DNA of 64,000 nucleotides from Lachnospiraceae bacterium (GTDB taxonomy: Bacteria; Bacillota; Clostridia; Lachnospirales; Lachnospiraceae), in the NCBI GenBank assembly GCA_017465845.1, contig JAFTVH010000100.1:1-64000 (forward strand), given 5' to 3'. Below the pieces are notes generated by a model. That model was not told the origin of the DNA. It searched no databases and saw only the letters and a program-made list of their open reading frames with translations. Positions within the stretch are counted from its first letter, which is position 1, and every line of letters begins with the position of its first letter. The translations under genes were made by a program, and so were the position numbers. Shown piece after piece: positions 34,518 through 43,000 of this stretch.

Positions 34518-36401
34518 ATGAAAAATTTGAATGAAATCAGAATTGGTATTCTGAAGATACCGATAACAAGAATAATATTATTGATTATGACGGACATGAT
34601 AGCAATCCTGTTATCCTCTGTACTTAGCCTTTATGTGCGTTACGAGCTGAAATTCATGGATGTCCCAAGAAAATTCTGGGAAGCAGTACTGGAAGCTTAT
34701 TTTCCTAATGTCCTCATTACCTTGATCATTTTCTATATTTTCCGCTTGTATAACAGCGTGTGGCGTTATGCTTCAGATACAGAACTGATCAATATCATGA
34801 TTGCAGTAGTGATCTGTTCGATTATGCAGCCTGTGATTTTCTGGTTGTTGGAGGAACGGGTACCGGTGAGCTATCCTTTCTTCTATGGTTTTTTTATGAT
34901 TTTGTTTACCGGAGGTGTCCGGTTCAGTTATCGCATCTTAAGGATGCTGCAAAACAGGCGGTTGAGCCATTTTAAGAACAAGTCCAGAACCAACTGCATG
35001 ATTATTGGTGCCGGTGCAGCCGGTAATGCCATTTTGAAAGAGATTGAAAGCAGTAATTACCTCAGCATGCATGTAGTGTGTGCCATTGATGATCATCCGG
35101 GCTGCCATGGAAAATATTTGCGTGGCGTTCCTATCGTGGGCGGAAGAGATAAGATTCAGGAGTGTGTGGGCAGGTATGCAGTAGATGAAATTATCATTGC
35201 TATTCCCTCTGCCAGTCGTGCCACTCTGAAGCCTATCCTGGAAATTTGTAAGGAGACAGGATGCCGTATGCGTATTCTGCCCGGTATGTACCAGATTATC
35301 AACGGTGAGGTCAATGTATCTAAACTGAGAGAAGTGCAGATAGAAGACTTATTGGGCAGAGATCCTATTGAAGTCAATGTAGACGAAATCATCGGCTATG
35401 TGAATGATAAAGTCATACTGGTGACCGGTGGCGGCGGTTCCATCGGAAGCGAACTGTGCAGACAGATTGCACAACATGGACCTAAGAAGCTGATTATCCT
35501 GGATATTTATGAAAATAGTGTGTATGAGGTGCAGCAGGAAATTCGCCAGAAGTACCCCAATCTGGATATGGAAGTACTTATTGGCTCTGTGCGAAACACC
35601 GCAAGAGTGAATGAGATATTCAGGCGGTATCGTCCTGAGATTGTGTACCATGCAGCTGCCCACAAGCATGTGCCTCTTATGGAGGACAGCCCCAACGAAG
35701 CTATTAAAAATAACGTATTCGGTACCTGGAAGGTGGCGAATGCCGCCGACCGCTTTGGCTGTAGCAGATTTGTGTTGATTTCCACGGATAAAGCGGTTAA
35801 TCCTACCAATATTATGGGAGCGTCCAAGAGAATCTGTGAGATGATCATCCAGGACAGAAACCGCAAGTCTGCTACGGAATATGTAGCAGTACGTTTTGGT
35901 AATGTTTTAGGCAGTAACGGCAGTGTGGTGCCTCTTTTCAAAAAACAGATTGAGAATGGCGGACCGGTAACAGTGACCCACCCTGATATTATCCGGTATT
36001 TTATGACCATACCTGAGGCTGTGTCACTGGTGCTGCAGGCAGGTGCTTACGCTAAAGGCGGAGAGATATTCGTGCTGGATATGGGTGAACCTATGAAAAT
36101 CGTTGATTTAGCCAAGAACCTCATAAAGTTGTCCGGATATCGGGTAGATGAGGATATTAAGATTGAATTCACCGGACTTCGCCCGGGAGAAAAGATGTAC
36201 GAAGAACTGCTGATGAATGAAGAGGGCCTGACAGAAACTGCCAATAAGATGATCTATATTGGTAAGCCCATTGAATTTGATGATTTGCAATTTGAAAGGC
36301 AGCTGGAAAAGCTGCATCAGGTCTCACAGGATGAGGAAGGGGATATTAGAGGAGTAGTAAAGGAGATTGTTCCCACATATCATTTTAATACGGAAGCATA
36401 A
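34518..36401 (+). CDS. Membrane-bound UDP-sugar 4,6-dehydratase (PglF/CapD-like)
   Basis: Enzymes of this type convert UDP-GlcNAc to a 4-keto-6-deoxy sugar, the first step to bacillosamine-like, QuiNAc or FucNAc sugars. The 627-residue protein has four N-terminal membrane helices (within 15–140), a first Rossmann segment CMIIGAGAAGNAI near 157, and a catalytic SDR domain with VTGGGGSIGSELCRQ near 300. In the active site STDKAVNPTNIMGASKR near 422–438, the usual Tyr is replaced by Met, as in this long dehydratase family. A 79-bp gap with a possible promoter precedes it. The SDR that follows may act on its product. Confidence 0.93.
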   Translation: MKNLNEIRIGILKIPITRIILLIMTDMIAILLSSVLSLYVRYELKFMDVPRKFWEAVLEAYFPNVLITLIIFYIFRLYNSVWRYASDTELINIMIAVVICSIMQPVIFWLLEERVPVSYPFFYGFFMILFTGGVRFSYRILRMLQNRRLSHFKNKSRTNCMIIGAGAAGNAILKEIESSNYLSMHVVCAIDDHPGCHGKYLRGVPIVGGRDKIQECVGRYAVDEIIIAIPSASRATLKPILEICKETGCRMRILPGMYQIINGEVNVSKLREVQIEDLLGRDPIEVNVDEIIGYVNDKVILVTGGGGSIGSELCRQIAQHGPKKLIILDIYENSVYEVQQEIRQKYPNLDMEVLIGSVRNTARVNEIFRRYRPEIVYHAAAHKHVPLMEDSPNEAIKNNVFGTWKVANAADRFGCSRFVLISTDKAVNPTNIMGASKRICEMIIQDRNRKSATEYVAVRFGNVLGSNGSVVPLFKKQIENGGPVTVTHPDIIRYFMTIPEAVSLVLQAGAYAKGGEIFVLDMGEPMKIVDLAKNLIKLSGYRVDEDIKIEFTGLRPGEKMYEELLMNEEGLTETANKMIYIGKPIEFDDLQFERQLEKLHQVSQDEEGDIRGVVKEIVPTYHFNTEA

Positions 36402-36475
36402 TAAGTGTTACCGCAAGGGAGTGATCACATGTATTAGGTAGAAGGCGGTACCGGAGACATGCAGGAGGAAAAGAA

Positions 36476-37378
36476 ATGAAACGGATTCTGATTACCGGGG
36501 CAGGAAGTTATATTGGTACCAGCGTGGAGGGATACCTTCAGTTATACAATGCAGCACAGGGCAGGGAGTTATACCGTATTGATACCATCTCCCTGCTGGA
36601 AGAATCCTGGAAAGATTACGACTTTACACCCTATGATGCTGTTTTTCACGTGGCGGGAATTGCCCATGTCGATGTAGGAAACGTATGTGATGAGACTAAA
36701 GATCTCTACTATAGAGTGAATCGTGACCTGGCTTATGAGACAGCCAGGAAAGCCCGGGAGCAGGGGGTAAAACAGTTTATTTATATGAGCAGTGTCATTG
36801 TATATGGTGACAATGCGCCTGTTGGGAAGAAAAAGCACATTACGGAGCAAACGTCCCTTTCTCCTGACAATTTCTACGGTGACAGCAAGAAACAGGCCGA
36901 AGAGGTATTGCTTCCGTTAACAAATGATACTTTCAAGGTAGCTGTACTGCGTCCGCCGATGGTTTATGGAAAGAACAGCAAGGGCAACTATCCATTGCTT
37001 GCCAAGCTGGCAGGTATTGTCCCTGTATTTCCGGATATTTTAAATGAACGAAGTATGTTGTATATTGAAAACCTGGCTGAATTTATCAGGTTATTGGTAG
37101 AGAGTGGCAAAGGTGGAATTTATTTCCCGCAGAATGCAGAATATACAACAACTTCCCAGATGGTAAAGGCAATCGCAGCTGTGAAGGGAAAGAAAGTAAG
37201 ACTGGGAAAAGCACTGAATCCCTTAGTGATGCTGGGATCTTACATTCCCGGGAAGATTGGAGGTCTGGTAAATAAGGCCTTTGGAAGTATTACCATTGAT
37301 CAGGAGTTGAGCAGAAAGGATTTTGAGGGATATCAGATATTTTCTTTGGAGGAAAGTATACGCAGGACAGAAGAATGA
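36476..37378 (+). CDS. NAD(P)-dependent sugar-nucleotide epimerase/reductase (extended SDR)
   Basis: The 300-residue protein has the Rossmann glycine motif GAGSYIG (8–14), a Ser of the catalytic triad in FIYMSSVIVYG (about 101–111), and Tyr134 and Lys138 in NFYGDSKKQ. It lacks clear motifs for one specific sugar. Being 75 bp after the 4,6-dehydratase, it probably reduces or epimerises the 4-keto product, as in UDP-QuiNAc or UDP-FucNAc synthesis; this is an inference from position. AGGAGG lies just before the ATG. It overlaps the next gene by four bases. Confidence 0.82.
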   Translation: MKRILITGAGSYIGTSVEGYLQLYNAAQGRELYRIDTISLLEESWKDYDFTPYDAVFHVAGIAHVDVGNVCDETKDLYYRVNRDLAYETARKAREQGVKQFIYMSSVIVYGDNAPVGKKKHITEQTSLSPDNFYGDSKKQAEEVLLPLTNDTFKVAVLRPPMVYGKNSKGNYPLLAKLAGIVPVFPDILNERSMLYIENLAEFIRLLVESGKGGIYFPQNAEYTTTSQMVKAIAAVKGKKVRLGKALNPLVMLGSYIPGKIGGLVNKAFGSITIDQELSRKDFEGYQIFSLEESIRRTEE

Positions 37379-38169
37379 AGATAACGATTATTACAGTTGC
37401 ATATAACAGTGAAAAAAGCATAGGTAAGACTATTGAATCGGTGTTGGGACAGACGGTGCTGGGACAGGCATTACCGGGGCATAATATCTTGAATGGTGCT
37501 GGAATGGAAGATTACGATATTCTTGAATATCTGATTATTGACGGTGCCAGTAAAGACCGCACTGTGGCTGTAGCTGAAAAGTACCGGCCCGCGTTGGAGG
37601 CAGCAGGTGTATCCTATCGTATTATCAGTGAACCTGATGGCGGCATTTACGATGCCATGAACAAGGGAATACGCTTGGCGACAGGAGACATCATTGGTAT
37701 CCTGAACAGCGATGACTGGTATGAGCCGGACACAGTGGAGACTGTGCTTCATACCTTTAAAACGCAGGGCTGCGATCTGATGTTCGCCAATATCAGGATG
37801 CATAAAGCGGATGGCAGCACTTTTGTGAAGAAAGCACAGATTGGTAAATATGAGACTTCCAGACATTGGAATCATCCCACCACTTTTGTAAAAGCTGAGC
37901 TATACAAAAAGTATCCCTTCCGTAATATGGGAATTCACGATGATTATGGATTTTATTTACAGATGAGGAAGTTATCGGCGTCCATTGTGACGGTGGATAA
38001 GGTGCTGGCAAACTTTAAGATGGGAGGGGCCAGCAACCATAAAAGTTTAAAAGAGGCAAAGAAAAGGATTCGGGACAGATATCTGTACTGCTACCGTATC
38101 AACGGGTATAGCAGGTGGTATCTGGTGGAATGTGTAGGGATTGAGGCAGCGAAGATGATTTTGGGGTAA
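37375..38169 (+). CDS. Family 2 glycosyltransferase (WcaE-like)
   Basis: The 264-residue protein starts MKITIITVAYNSEKSIGKTI and has LEYLIIDGASKDRTV, then SEPDGGIYDAMNKGIRLATG, a pattern typical of colanic-acid WcaE-like and related GT2 enzymes. The metal site is LNSDDWYEPD near 115. A short insert rich in Gly and Leu near 25–50 (GQTVLGQALPGHNILNGAG) is unusual and reads like a duplicated GQTVLGQ unit. The start overlaps the SDR stop as ATGA. Confidence 0.9.
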   Translation: MKITIITVAYNSEKSIGKTIESVLGQTVLGQALPGHNILNGAGMEDYDILEYLIIDGASKDRTVAVAEKYRPALEAAGVSYRIISEPDGGIYDAMNKGIRLATGDIIGILNSDDWYEPDTVETVLHTFKTQGCDLMFANIRMHKADGSTFVKKAQIGKYETSRHWNHPTTFVKAELYKKYPFRNMGIHDDYGFYLQMRKLSASIVTVDKVLANFKMGGASNHKSLKEAKKRIRDRYLYCYRINGYSRWYLVECVGIEAAKMILG

Positions 38170-38198
38170 TCACCTGGACTGCCGGGACAGGAGAGTAT

Positions 38199-39455
38199 AT
38201 GAGAATTTTGCAGATTAACAGCCATTATAACCAGGGTGGAGCTGCGAGAATCGTGGCATGTATTCACGGGCAACTGCTGAAAGATGGGGAAGAGTCTTTC
38301 GTAGCATATGGCAGAGGCGAGAAAGTACAGGAGGCAAATGTATATCGCTTTGGGATGGCACCGGAGATCTATGCTTCCGCACTGGTGAGCCGTATGGCGG
38401 GTATCAACGGATGGTCCAATAGCGGTGCCACCAGAAGACTGGTTTCTTATGTTGAACAGGTGCAGCCTGATATTATTCATTTGCATGCGCTGCATGGATA
38501 TTACCTGAATCTTCCGATGCTGTTTGAATACATTAATGAAAAGAAGATTCCCTGTGTATGGACTTTTCATGACTGCTATGCGTTTACCGGCAAATGTGGT
38601 TATTTTTTTCAGTGCAGCAAATGGCTGGAGGGCTGCGGAAACTGTCCTAATATCAAAACTTATCCTACCAGCCAGTGGTTCGATCACACGGCCTGGATGT
38701 GGAAGAAGAAGAAAAAGTTGTTTACAGTTGGGGATAAAAAGATTATTGTGACACCGTCTGATTGGTTGACCGGTGAGGTGCGCAAATCTTTCTTTGGAAA
38801 ATACGAGTGTATGACCATCAGAAATGGCATTAACACTGCAGAGATTTTTTATCCCAGAGACAGGAAGGTCTGCCGTACAAAATATGGATATGGACAGGAA
38901 GAAAAGTTGATCCTGGGCATAGCTGCAGGATACAGCGATATCCGCAAAGGGGCAAAATACATTATTCAGTTGGCTAAAAATCTGGAGGATGAGGCGAAGA
39001 TTATTCTGATTGGATGGGATAAGAAGAATGATTTTATGCTTGAAGGAGCCGGCAATGTCATAACGCTTCCAAATACCTCCAGTACGGAGATGCTGGCGGA
39101 ATATTATAGTATGGCAGATGTGTTTGTGCTACCTTCTTTGGCGGAGAATTATGCTACGGTGACACTGGAGGCAATGGCCTGTGGTACGCCGGTGGTAGGT
39201 TTCCAGGCAGGTGGGATTCCGGAACAGCTGGTGGGCAGAAAGGGAATCGCTGTCGAGACCGGCAATCAGCAGGAGTTTGATGCGGCAGTGAGAGAGGTAC
39301 TGGCGGACTCGCAGGTATACAGGCAGGGAAAAGGGAAGGCCGGCCTGCTGCATGGGGAGGAACTGGCGCAGGTGATTCGGGAAGAGAACTCTACGGAGAA
39401 GATGACGAAGGAGTATTTGGATGTTTATCGGAGGATGCTTGAGGGAGTGAATTGA
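38199..39455 (+). CDS. Family 4 glycosyltransferase (WcaC-like)
   Basis: The 418-residue protein has a GT-B fold. The N-terminal half contains NQGGAARIVACIHGQLL, PDIIHLHALHGYYLN and a Cys-rich loop (CYAFTGKCGYFFQCSKWLEG, then GCGNC) typical of WcaC-like enzymes. The C-terminal half has IRNGINTAEIFYP near 205, ILGIAAGYSDIRKGAKYII and the E-x7-E site LAENYATVTLEAMACGTPV near 312. A GGAGAG precedes the ATG. It probably adds a mid-chain sugar. Confidence 0.9.
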   Translation: MRILQINSHYNQGGAARIVACIHGQLLKDGEESFVAYGRGEKVQEANVYRFGMAPEIYASALVSRMAGINGWSNSGATRRLVSYVEQVQPDIIHLHALHGYYLNLPMLFEYINEKKIPCVWTFHDCYAFTGKCGYFFQCSKWLEGCGNCPNIKTYPTSQWFDHTAWMWKKKKKLFTVGDKKIIVTPSDWLTGEVRKSFFGKYECMTIRNGINTAEIFYPRDRKVCRTKYGYGQEEKLILGIAAGYSDIRKGAKYIIQLAKNLEDEAKIILIGWDKKNDFMLEGAGNVITLPNTSSTEMLAEYYSMADVFVLPSLAENYATVTLEAMACGTPVVGFQAGGIPEQLVGRKGIAVETGNQQEFDAAVREVLADSQVYRQGKGKAGLLHGEELAQVIREENSTEKMTKEYLDVYRRMLEGVN

Positions 39456-39488
39456 CGTTCCAAAAGCAGGTTTACAGAGGAAAATGAT

Positions 39489-40457
39489 ATGATTTCAGTA
39501 TGTATGGGAATCTACAATGGAGAAAAATATATTGAAGAGCAGCTGCACAGTATCCTGTACCAGACGTTGCCACCTAGTCAGGTGGTTTTGTGTGATGACG
39601 GTTCCAAAGATAATACAGTAGCTATCGTGCGATCTTTTATCCGGAACAATGGCTTGGAAGGGCGCTGGAAACTGTACTGCAATGAGAAGAACAAAGGCTA
39701 CCCGGATAATTTTTATTATGCGATGAGTCTTTGTAAGGAAAAATATGTTTTTCTGGCAGACCAGGACGATATCTGGGAGCCGCATAAGTTGGAGAGTATG
39801 GTTGCAATCATGGAGGCTGCCCCACAGGCCAAGGCTGTAAGCTGCAAATTTGGCCTGATAGATGCAGAAGGTGATGATATTCATACGCTGATGGCTCCGA
39901 CCCGAAATAGAGCCACAGGGATCACCAGAAACGTATCCTGTGAGGATGTATTCTACAAGTGTGAATGGCCCGGAATGGTGTTGGCATACAGAAGAGAGTG
40001 GTATGAGACAAAATTCGGCAAGTGGCAGGCGCAAAATATGGATCGGGAGAAAAAGTATCCGGAAATTCCCCATGATTTTCTGGTTTGCGCATGGGCGGCA
40101 GAAGATGGTGGATTTCTCCAATTAGATGAAGAACTTGCATGGCACAGAAGGCATAACAGTAATACCGGAGGAGAGGAGCATCGCCTTGCGAAGCTTTTGA
40201 ATCGGACCAGGAAGCTTGCTGAAATAGAAAAGTATAATGCTATACTGGATGCATTTGACAAGCTCAGAATTATGGAGTCTGCAGAGGGCCGGCAGGCACT
40301 GGAAGATAAGAAGCGCGTCATGAGGGAGCGGTATGAGGCGCTTCTTAGCGGCAGTGTGAGGAAAGTGGCGGCTAATGCGTGGAGGAACAGGAAGTTTACA
40401 AGAGGTGTTACCGCGGTGTGTGATTTGGTCATTGCGTGTAAGAAAGGACGTGAATAA
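39489..40457 (+). CDS. Family 2 glycosyltransferase (rhamnosyltransferase-like)
   Basis: The 322-residue protein has MISVCMGIYNGEKYIEEQL, VVLCDDGSKDNTV and the metal motif FLADQDDIWEPHKLES near 92–107. The DQDD form is common in rhamnosyltransferase-type GT2 enzymes. A second acidic region (HDFLVCAWAAEDGGF) near 200 follows. The C-terminal 60 residues are basic. AGGAAAAT lies before the ATG. It is the last gene of the plus-strand glycan cluster and is followed by a hairpin. Confidence 0.9.
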   Translation: MISVCMGIYNGEKYIEEQLHSILYQTLPPSQVVLCDDGSKDNTVAIVRSFIRNNGLEGRWKLYCNEKNKGYPDNFYYAMSLCKEKYVFLADQDDIWEPHKLESMVAIMEAAPQAKAVSCKFGLIDAEGDDIHTLMAPTRNRATGITRNVSCEDVFYKCEWPGMVLAYRREWYETKFGKWQAQNMDREKKYPEIPHDFLVCAWAAEDGGFLQLDEELAWHRRHNSNTGGEEHRLAKLLNRTRKLAEIEKYNAILDAFDKLRIMESAEGRQALEDKKRVMRERYEALLSGSVRKVAANAWRNRKFTRGVTAVCDLVIACKKGRE

Positions 40458-40470
40458 ACGCAAATAGTCA

Positions 40471-40496
40471 TTCAGGAGCAGCAAGCTGCTCCTGAA
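40471..40496 (+). terminator. Hairpin between convergent glycan operons
   Basis: TTCAGGAGCAG (40471–40481) pairs perfectly with CTGCTCCTGAA (40486–40496) around CAAG. There is no good T run on either side, so its strength as a terminator is uncertain, but it sits exactly between two converging operons. Confidence 0.6.
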
Positions 40497-40521
40497 ATCA
40501 ATAATACACATCTTGCTGATT

Positions 40522-42999
40522 TTATTCAGCGATAGAAAAAATAGAATCTATTCGATCTTTGCCGCCGAAAACATTATTGTACTGAAGTATCTCGTAATCA
40601 TTGATAATCTTCTGCAAATTATCAGGCAATTCATCCATGGAATACCACATTCCGGCTGCATCCATAATAGCACCTGTACCTATTACCTGTATCTTTTCCA
40701 AGATCATTAATAAACATTTATTGTAATCTGTCATTTCTAGGCCGGAAAGCTGTAGGAAAAAGCTGCCGAAAAAGTTACTGCTCATTTCCAGACCTTCTGC
40801 ATCAGGCAATTCGTAATTGGTCCATATAATATAAGGAGTAGTGTATATTTTTTGCTTTTGATAAAGATCCAGATCATTCCAGTCTGTCCGGAACAAAAGC
40901 TCATAAAATTCCTGTTCAATGTTGGGAAGGTGGTCTCCAAACATCACGATCATAGTTGGTTCTTCGACATTCTCAAAGTAACTCACTAAATCACCAAATG
41001 CCTTATCGGTTTCTTGAATGAGAGACAGGTATTGCTCCGTAAAAGGATACTCATCTTCATAATCGAGAGAAACAGTTGCATCATAATCTTCCCAGTCATA
41101 TCCGCCGTGATTTTGCATTGTAACAAGGAAGGAAAATAGATTTTGATCATCGGATTTGTTCTCATACAATTTGATCAGTTCCTGATAACTGGCCTCGTCA
41201 CTGACACACCATCTAAGAGCATTCCAATTTTCTTTGGACCAATTTTCCTGTGATATAAATTGGTGAAATTTCATACGTGGATAGACAATATTTCTATTCC
41301 AATTGGTTGCGAGATTAGGATGCATTGCTACGGTTTGCCAGCCGAGTTTATCGAAAGAAGATGCCAATCCGTACTCGTTATTCGAAATAAAAAGCTGATA
41401 AGCAATATTACCTGATCCTAAAAATTGCGTGCTATTACCGGTTAAAACTTCATATTCAGAATTTGAGGTTCCTGCACCGAATACCGGCATATGAAGGAAA
41501 CCTTTGATTACATTATCTTTCATGCTGTCAATGTAAGGTGTAATAGTGTCACATTCATTGAAATCCGCAATATATCTCAAATCTGACCAGCTTTCATTCA
41601 TAATTAAAAAAAGATTTTCAGGCTGGATGACATTTGAATTCTCTTTCTTTTCATATTCGTTCACATAATACTCTGCAATTTCTCTCACCTTATCCGGAGA
41701 ATAATTCTCAGGTTCGTTTTGAGTCAAATACTGTATTTCCGCAAGCAGAGTCCTTATATATCCTTTCTCTTGATAATTGACCTCGATATCCCACAATGCC
41801 ATGGACATATGCTCCGTTTTGTTCATAATATCCTGATTAGATAAAACAGAATAAGATACATATCCCAATGTAAGGACAATTATTTTGCGAGTCCCGGCTA
41901 ATTTTGCCCATTTAATGTCCGGCAGCATAAAAGCAACAAGGAGCAATGCGGCTGAAGCAAGCAGCGCAATTCCGGGCAAAAGCTCCAGTTCATAGGAATA
42001 GGCATTCATCACCGTTGCAGCAGTTTGAATGCTTTTGATATCCTGAAGCATGAAAGAACGCCCCCGAAGCCTATAAACATAATATTCTACGAGAGAGAGG
42101 ACGGGGCACATAATTTGGAAAAGGATAATTCCAATTTTTATCTTCTTAAAAAAACAAATTAATAGTGCATAGATTGCGTATATATACAGCAAATTAATGA
42201 ACCAATAAGCAGGCTCTATGGTAGTAATATTACCTGTAATTGTCTCAATCAATACAAGATTAACTGAAGGAATAAGAGAAGAATATAATATTGTAATGAC
42301 TGAATTTTGCATACGACGTATTACCATTAACAGCAATACTGTTACAGCAATGATAACTGCATTTATGATCACCAGCAATATTATGTTTTGTTGATTTATA
42401 TTTCTGTAAACATAATAGAGATCCCACCCGAAATTCTGATCTTCTCCATTGTATTCGCATCGAATATTTTCAAGCGGCACATTGTCATCTTCTCCTGCAT
42501 CATAAATAAAAGGAACCCATGACAGACTGAATTCACCTGTTCTGCTGTCCTTATGGCCCGAAACCTGTCTTAAAGTAATGCTATATGCTTTATTTTTTTC
42601 TAAATTATCAATTTCAAATATATAATATCTCCAATTCTCAACATCATTTTGCGAAATAAGTTCGGATTTTATTATATTTTCGCCAGCGTCTTTCAGTTCA
42701 ATGATACATACTGTTTCGTTTTGACGCAGGAGAGTGGAGTTATTATACGCAAGGCGAATGTAAATCTGTGTCAGCCCATTATGAATTGGTTCAAAATACT
42801 GCACAAGGGAATCTTCTTCTGTTGTTAAAGTATTCGGAAAGTCATACTCTGCCTGTTCACGATATTTCATTCCCGAAGTTTTTTCAACGATATCTTTCTC
42901 CAAGCTGCAAAAAATCAGATAATTAATTATGGCAACTAAAAAAATATAAAGTATATATTCTTTTTTTAATAATCTTTTCCACATTAGAGGACCTTTCAT
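40522..42999 (-). CDS. LTA-synthase-like sulfatase-superfamily membrane phosphotransferase
   Basis: The 825-residue protein has an N-terminal helix, an external domain of about 170 residues, five or more membrane helices (about 205–380), and a C-terminal alkaline phosphatase/sulfatase-fold domain. That domain has NLFLIMNESWSDL near 463, GAGTSNSEYEVLTG near 513 with the probable nucleophilic Thr, and MFGDHLPNIE near 686. Relatives such as LtaS and MdoB move phosphoglycerol from phosphatidylglycerol to outside acceptors. It is the last gene of the minus-strand glycan operon, so it may add a phosphodiester substituent to that glycan. The DNA is more AT-rich than the plus-strand genes. Confidence 0.85.
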   Translation of the reverse strand: MKGPLMWKRLLKKEYILYIFLVAIINYLIFCSLEKDIVEKTSGMKYREQAEYDFPNTLTTEEDSLVQYFEPIHNGLTQIYIRLAYNNSTLLRQNETVCIIELKDAGENIIKSELISQNDVENWRYYIFEIDNLEKNKAYSITLRQVSGHKDSRTGEFSLSWVPFIYDAGEDDNVPLENIRCEYNGEDQNFGWDLYYVYRNINQQNIILLVIINAVIIAVTVLLLMVIRRMQNSVITILYSSLIPSVNLVLIETITGNITTIEPAYWFINLLYIYAIYALLICFFKKIKIGIILFQIMCPVLSLVEYYVYRLRGRSFMLQDIKSIQTAATVMNAYSYELELLPGIALLASAALLLVAFMLPDIKWAKLAGTRKIIVLTLGYVSYSVLSNQDIMNKTEHMSMALWDIEVNYQEKGYIRTLLAEIQYLTQNEPENYSPDKVREIAEYYVNEYEKKENSNVIQPENLFLIMNESWSDLRYIADFNECDTITPYIDSMKDNVIKGFLHMPVFGAGTSNSEYEVLTGNSTQFLGSGNIAYQLFISNNEYGLASSFDKLGWQTVAMHPNLATNWNRNIVYPRMKFHQFISQENWSKENWNALRWCVSDEASYQELIKLYENKSDDQNLFSFLVTMQNHGGYDWEDYDATVSLDYEDEYPFTEQYLSLIQETDKAFGDLVSYFENVEEPTMIVMFGDHLPNIEQEFYELLFRTDWNDLDLYQKQKIYTTPYIIWTNYELPDAEGLEMSSNFFGSFFLQLSGLEMTDYNKCLLMILEKIQVIGTGAIMDAAGMWYSMDELPDNLQKIINDYEILQYNNVFGGKDRIDSIFSIAE

Positions 43000-43000
43000 G

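Noticed and set aside
40471..40496. Strong bidirectional terminator
   Set aside because: The stem is perfect, but neither side has a run of Ts, so only a possible terminator is claimed.
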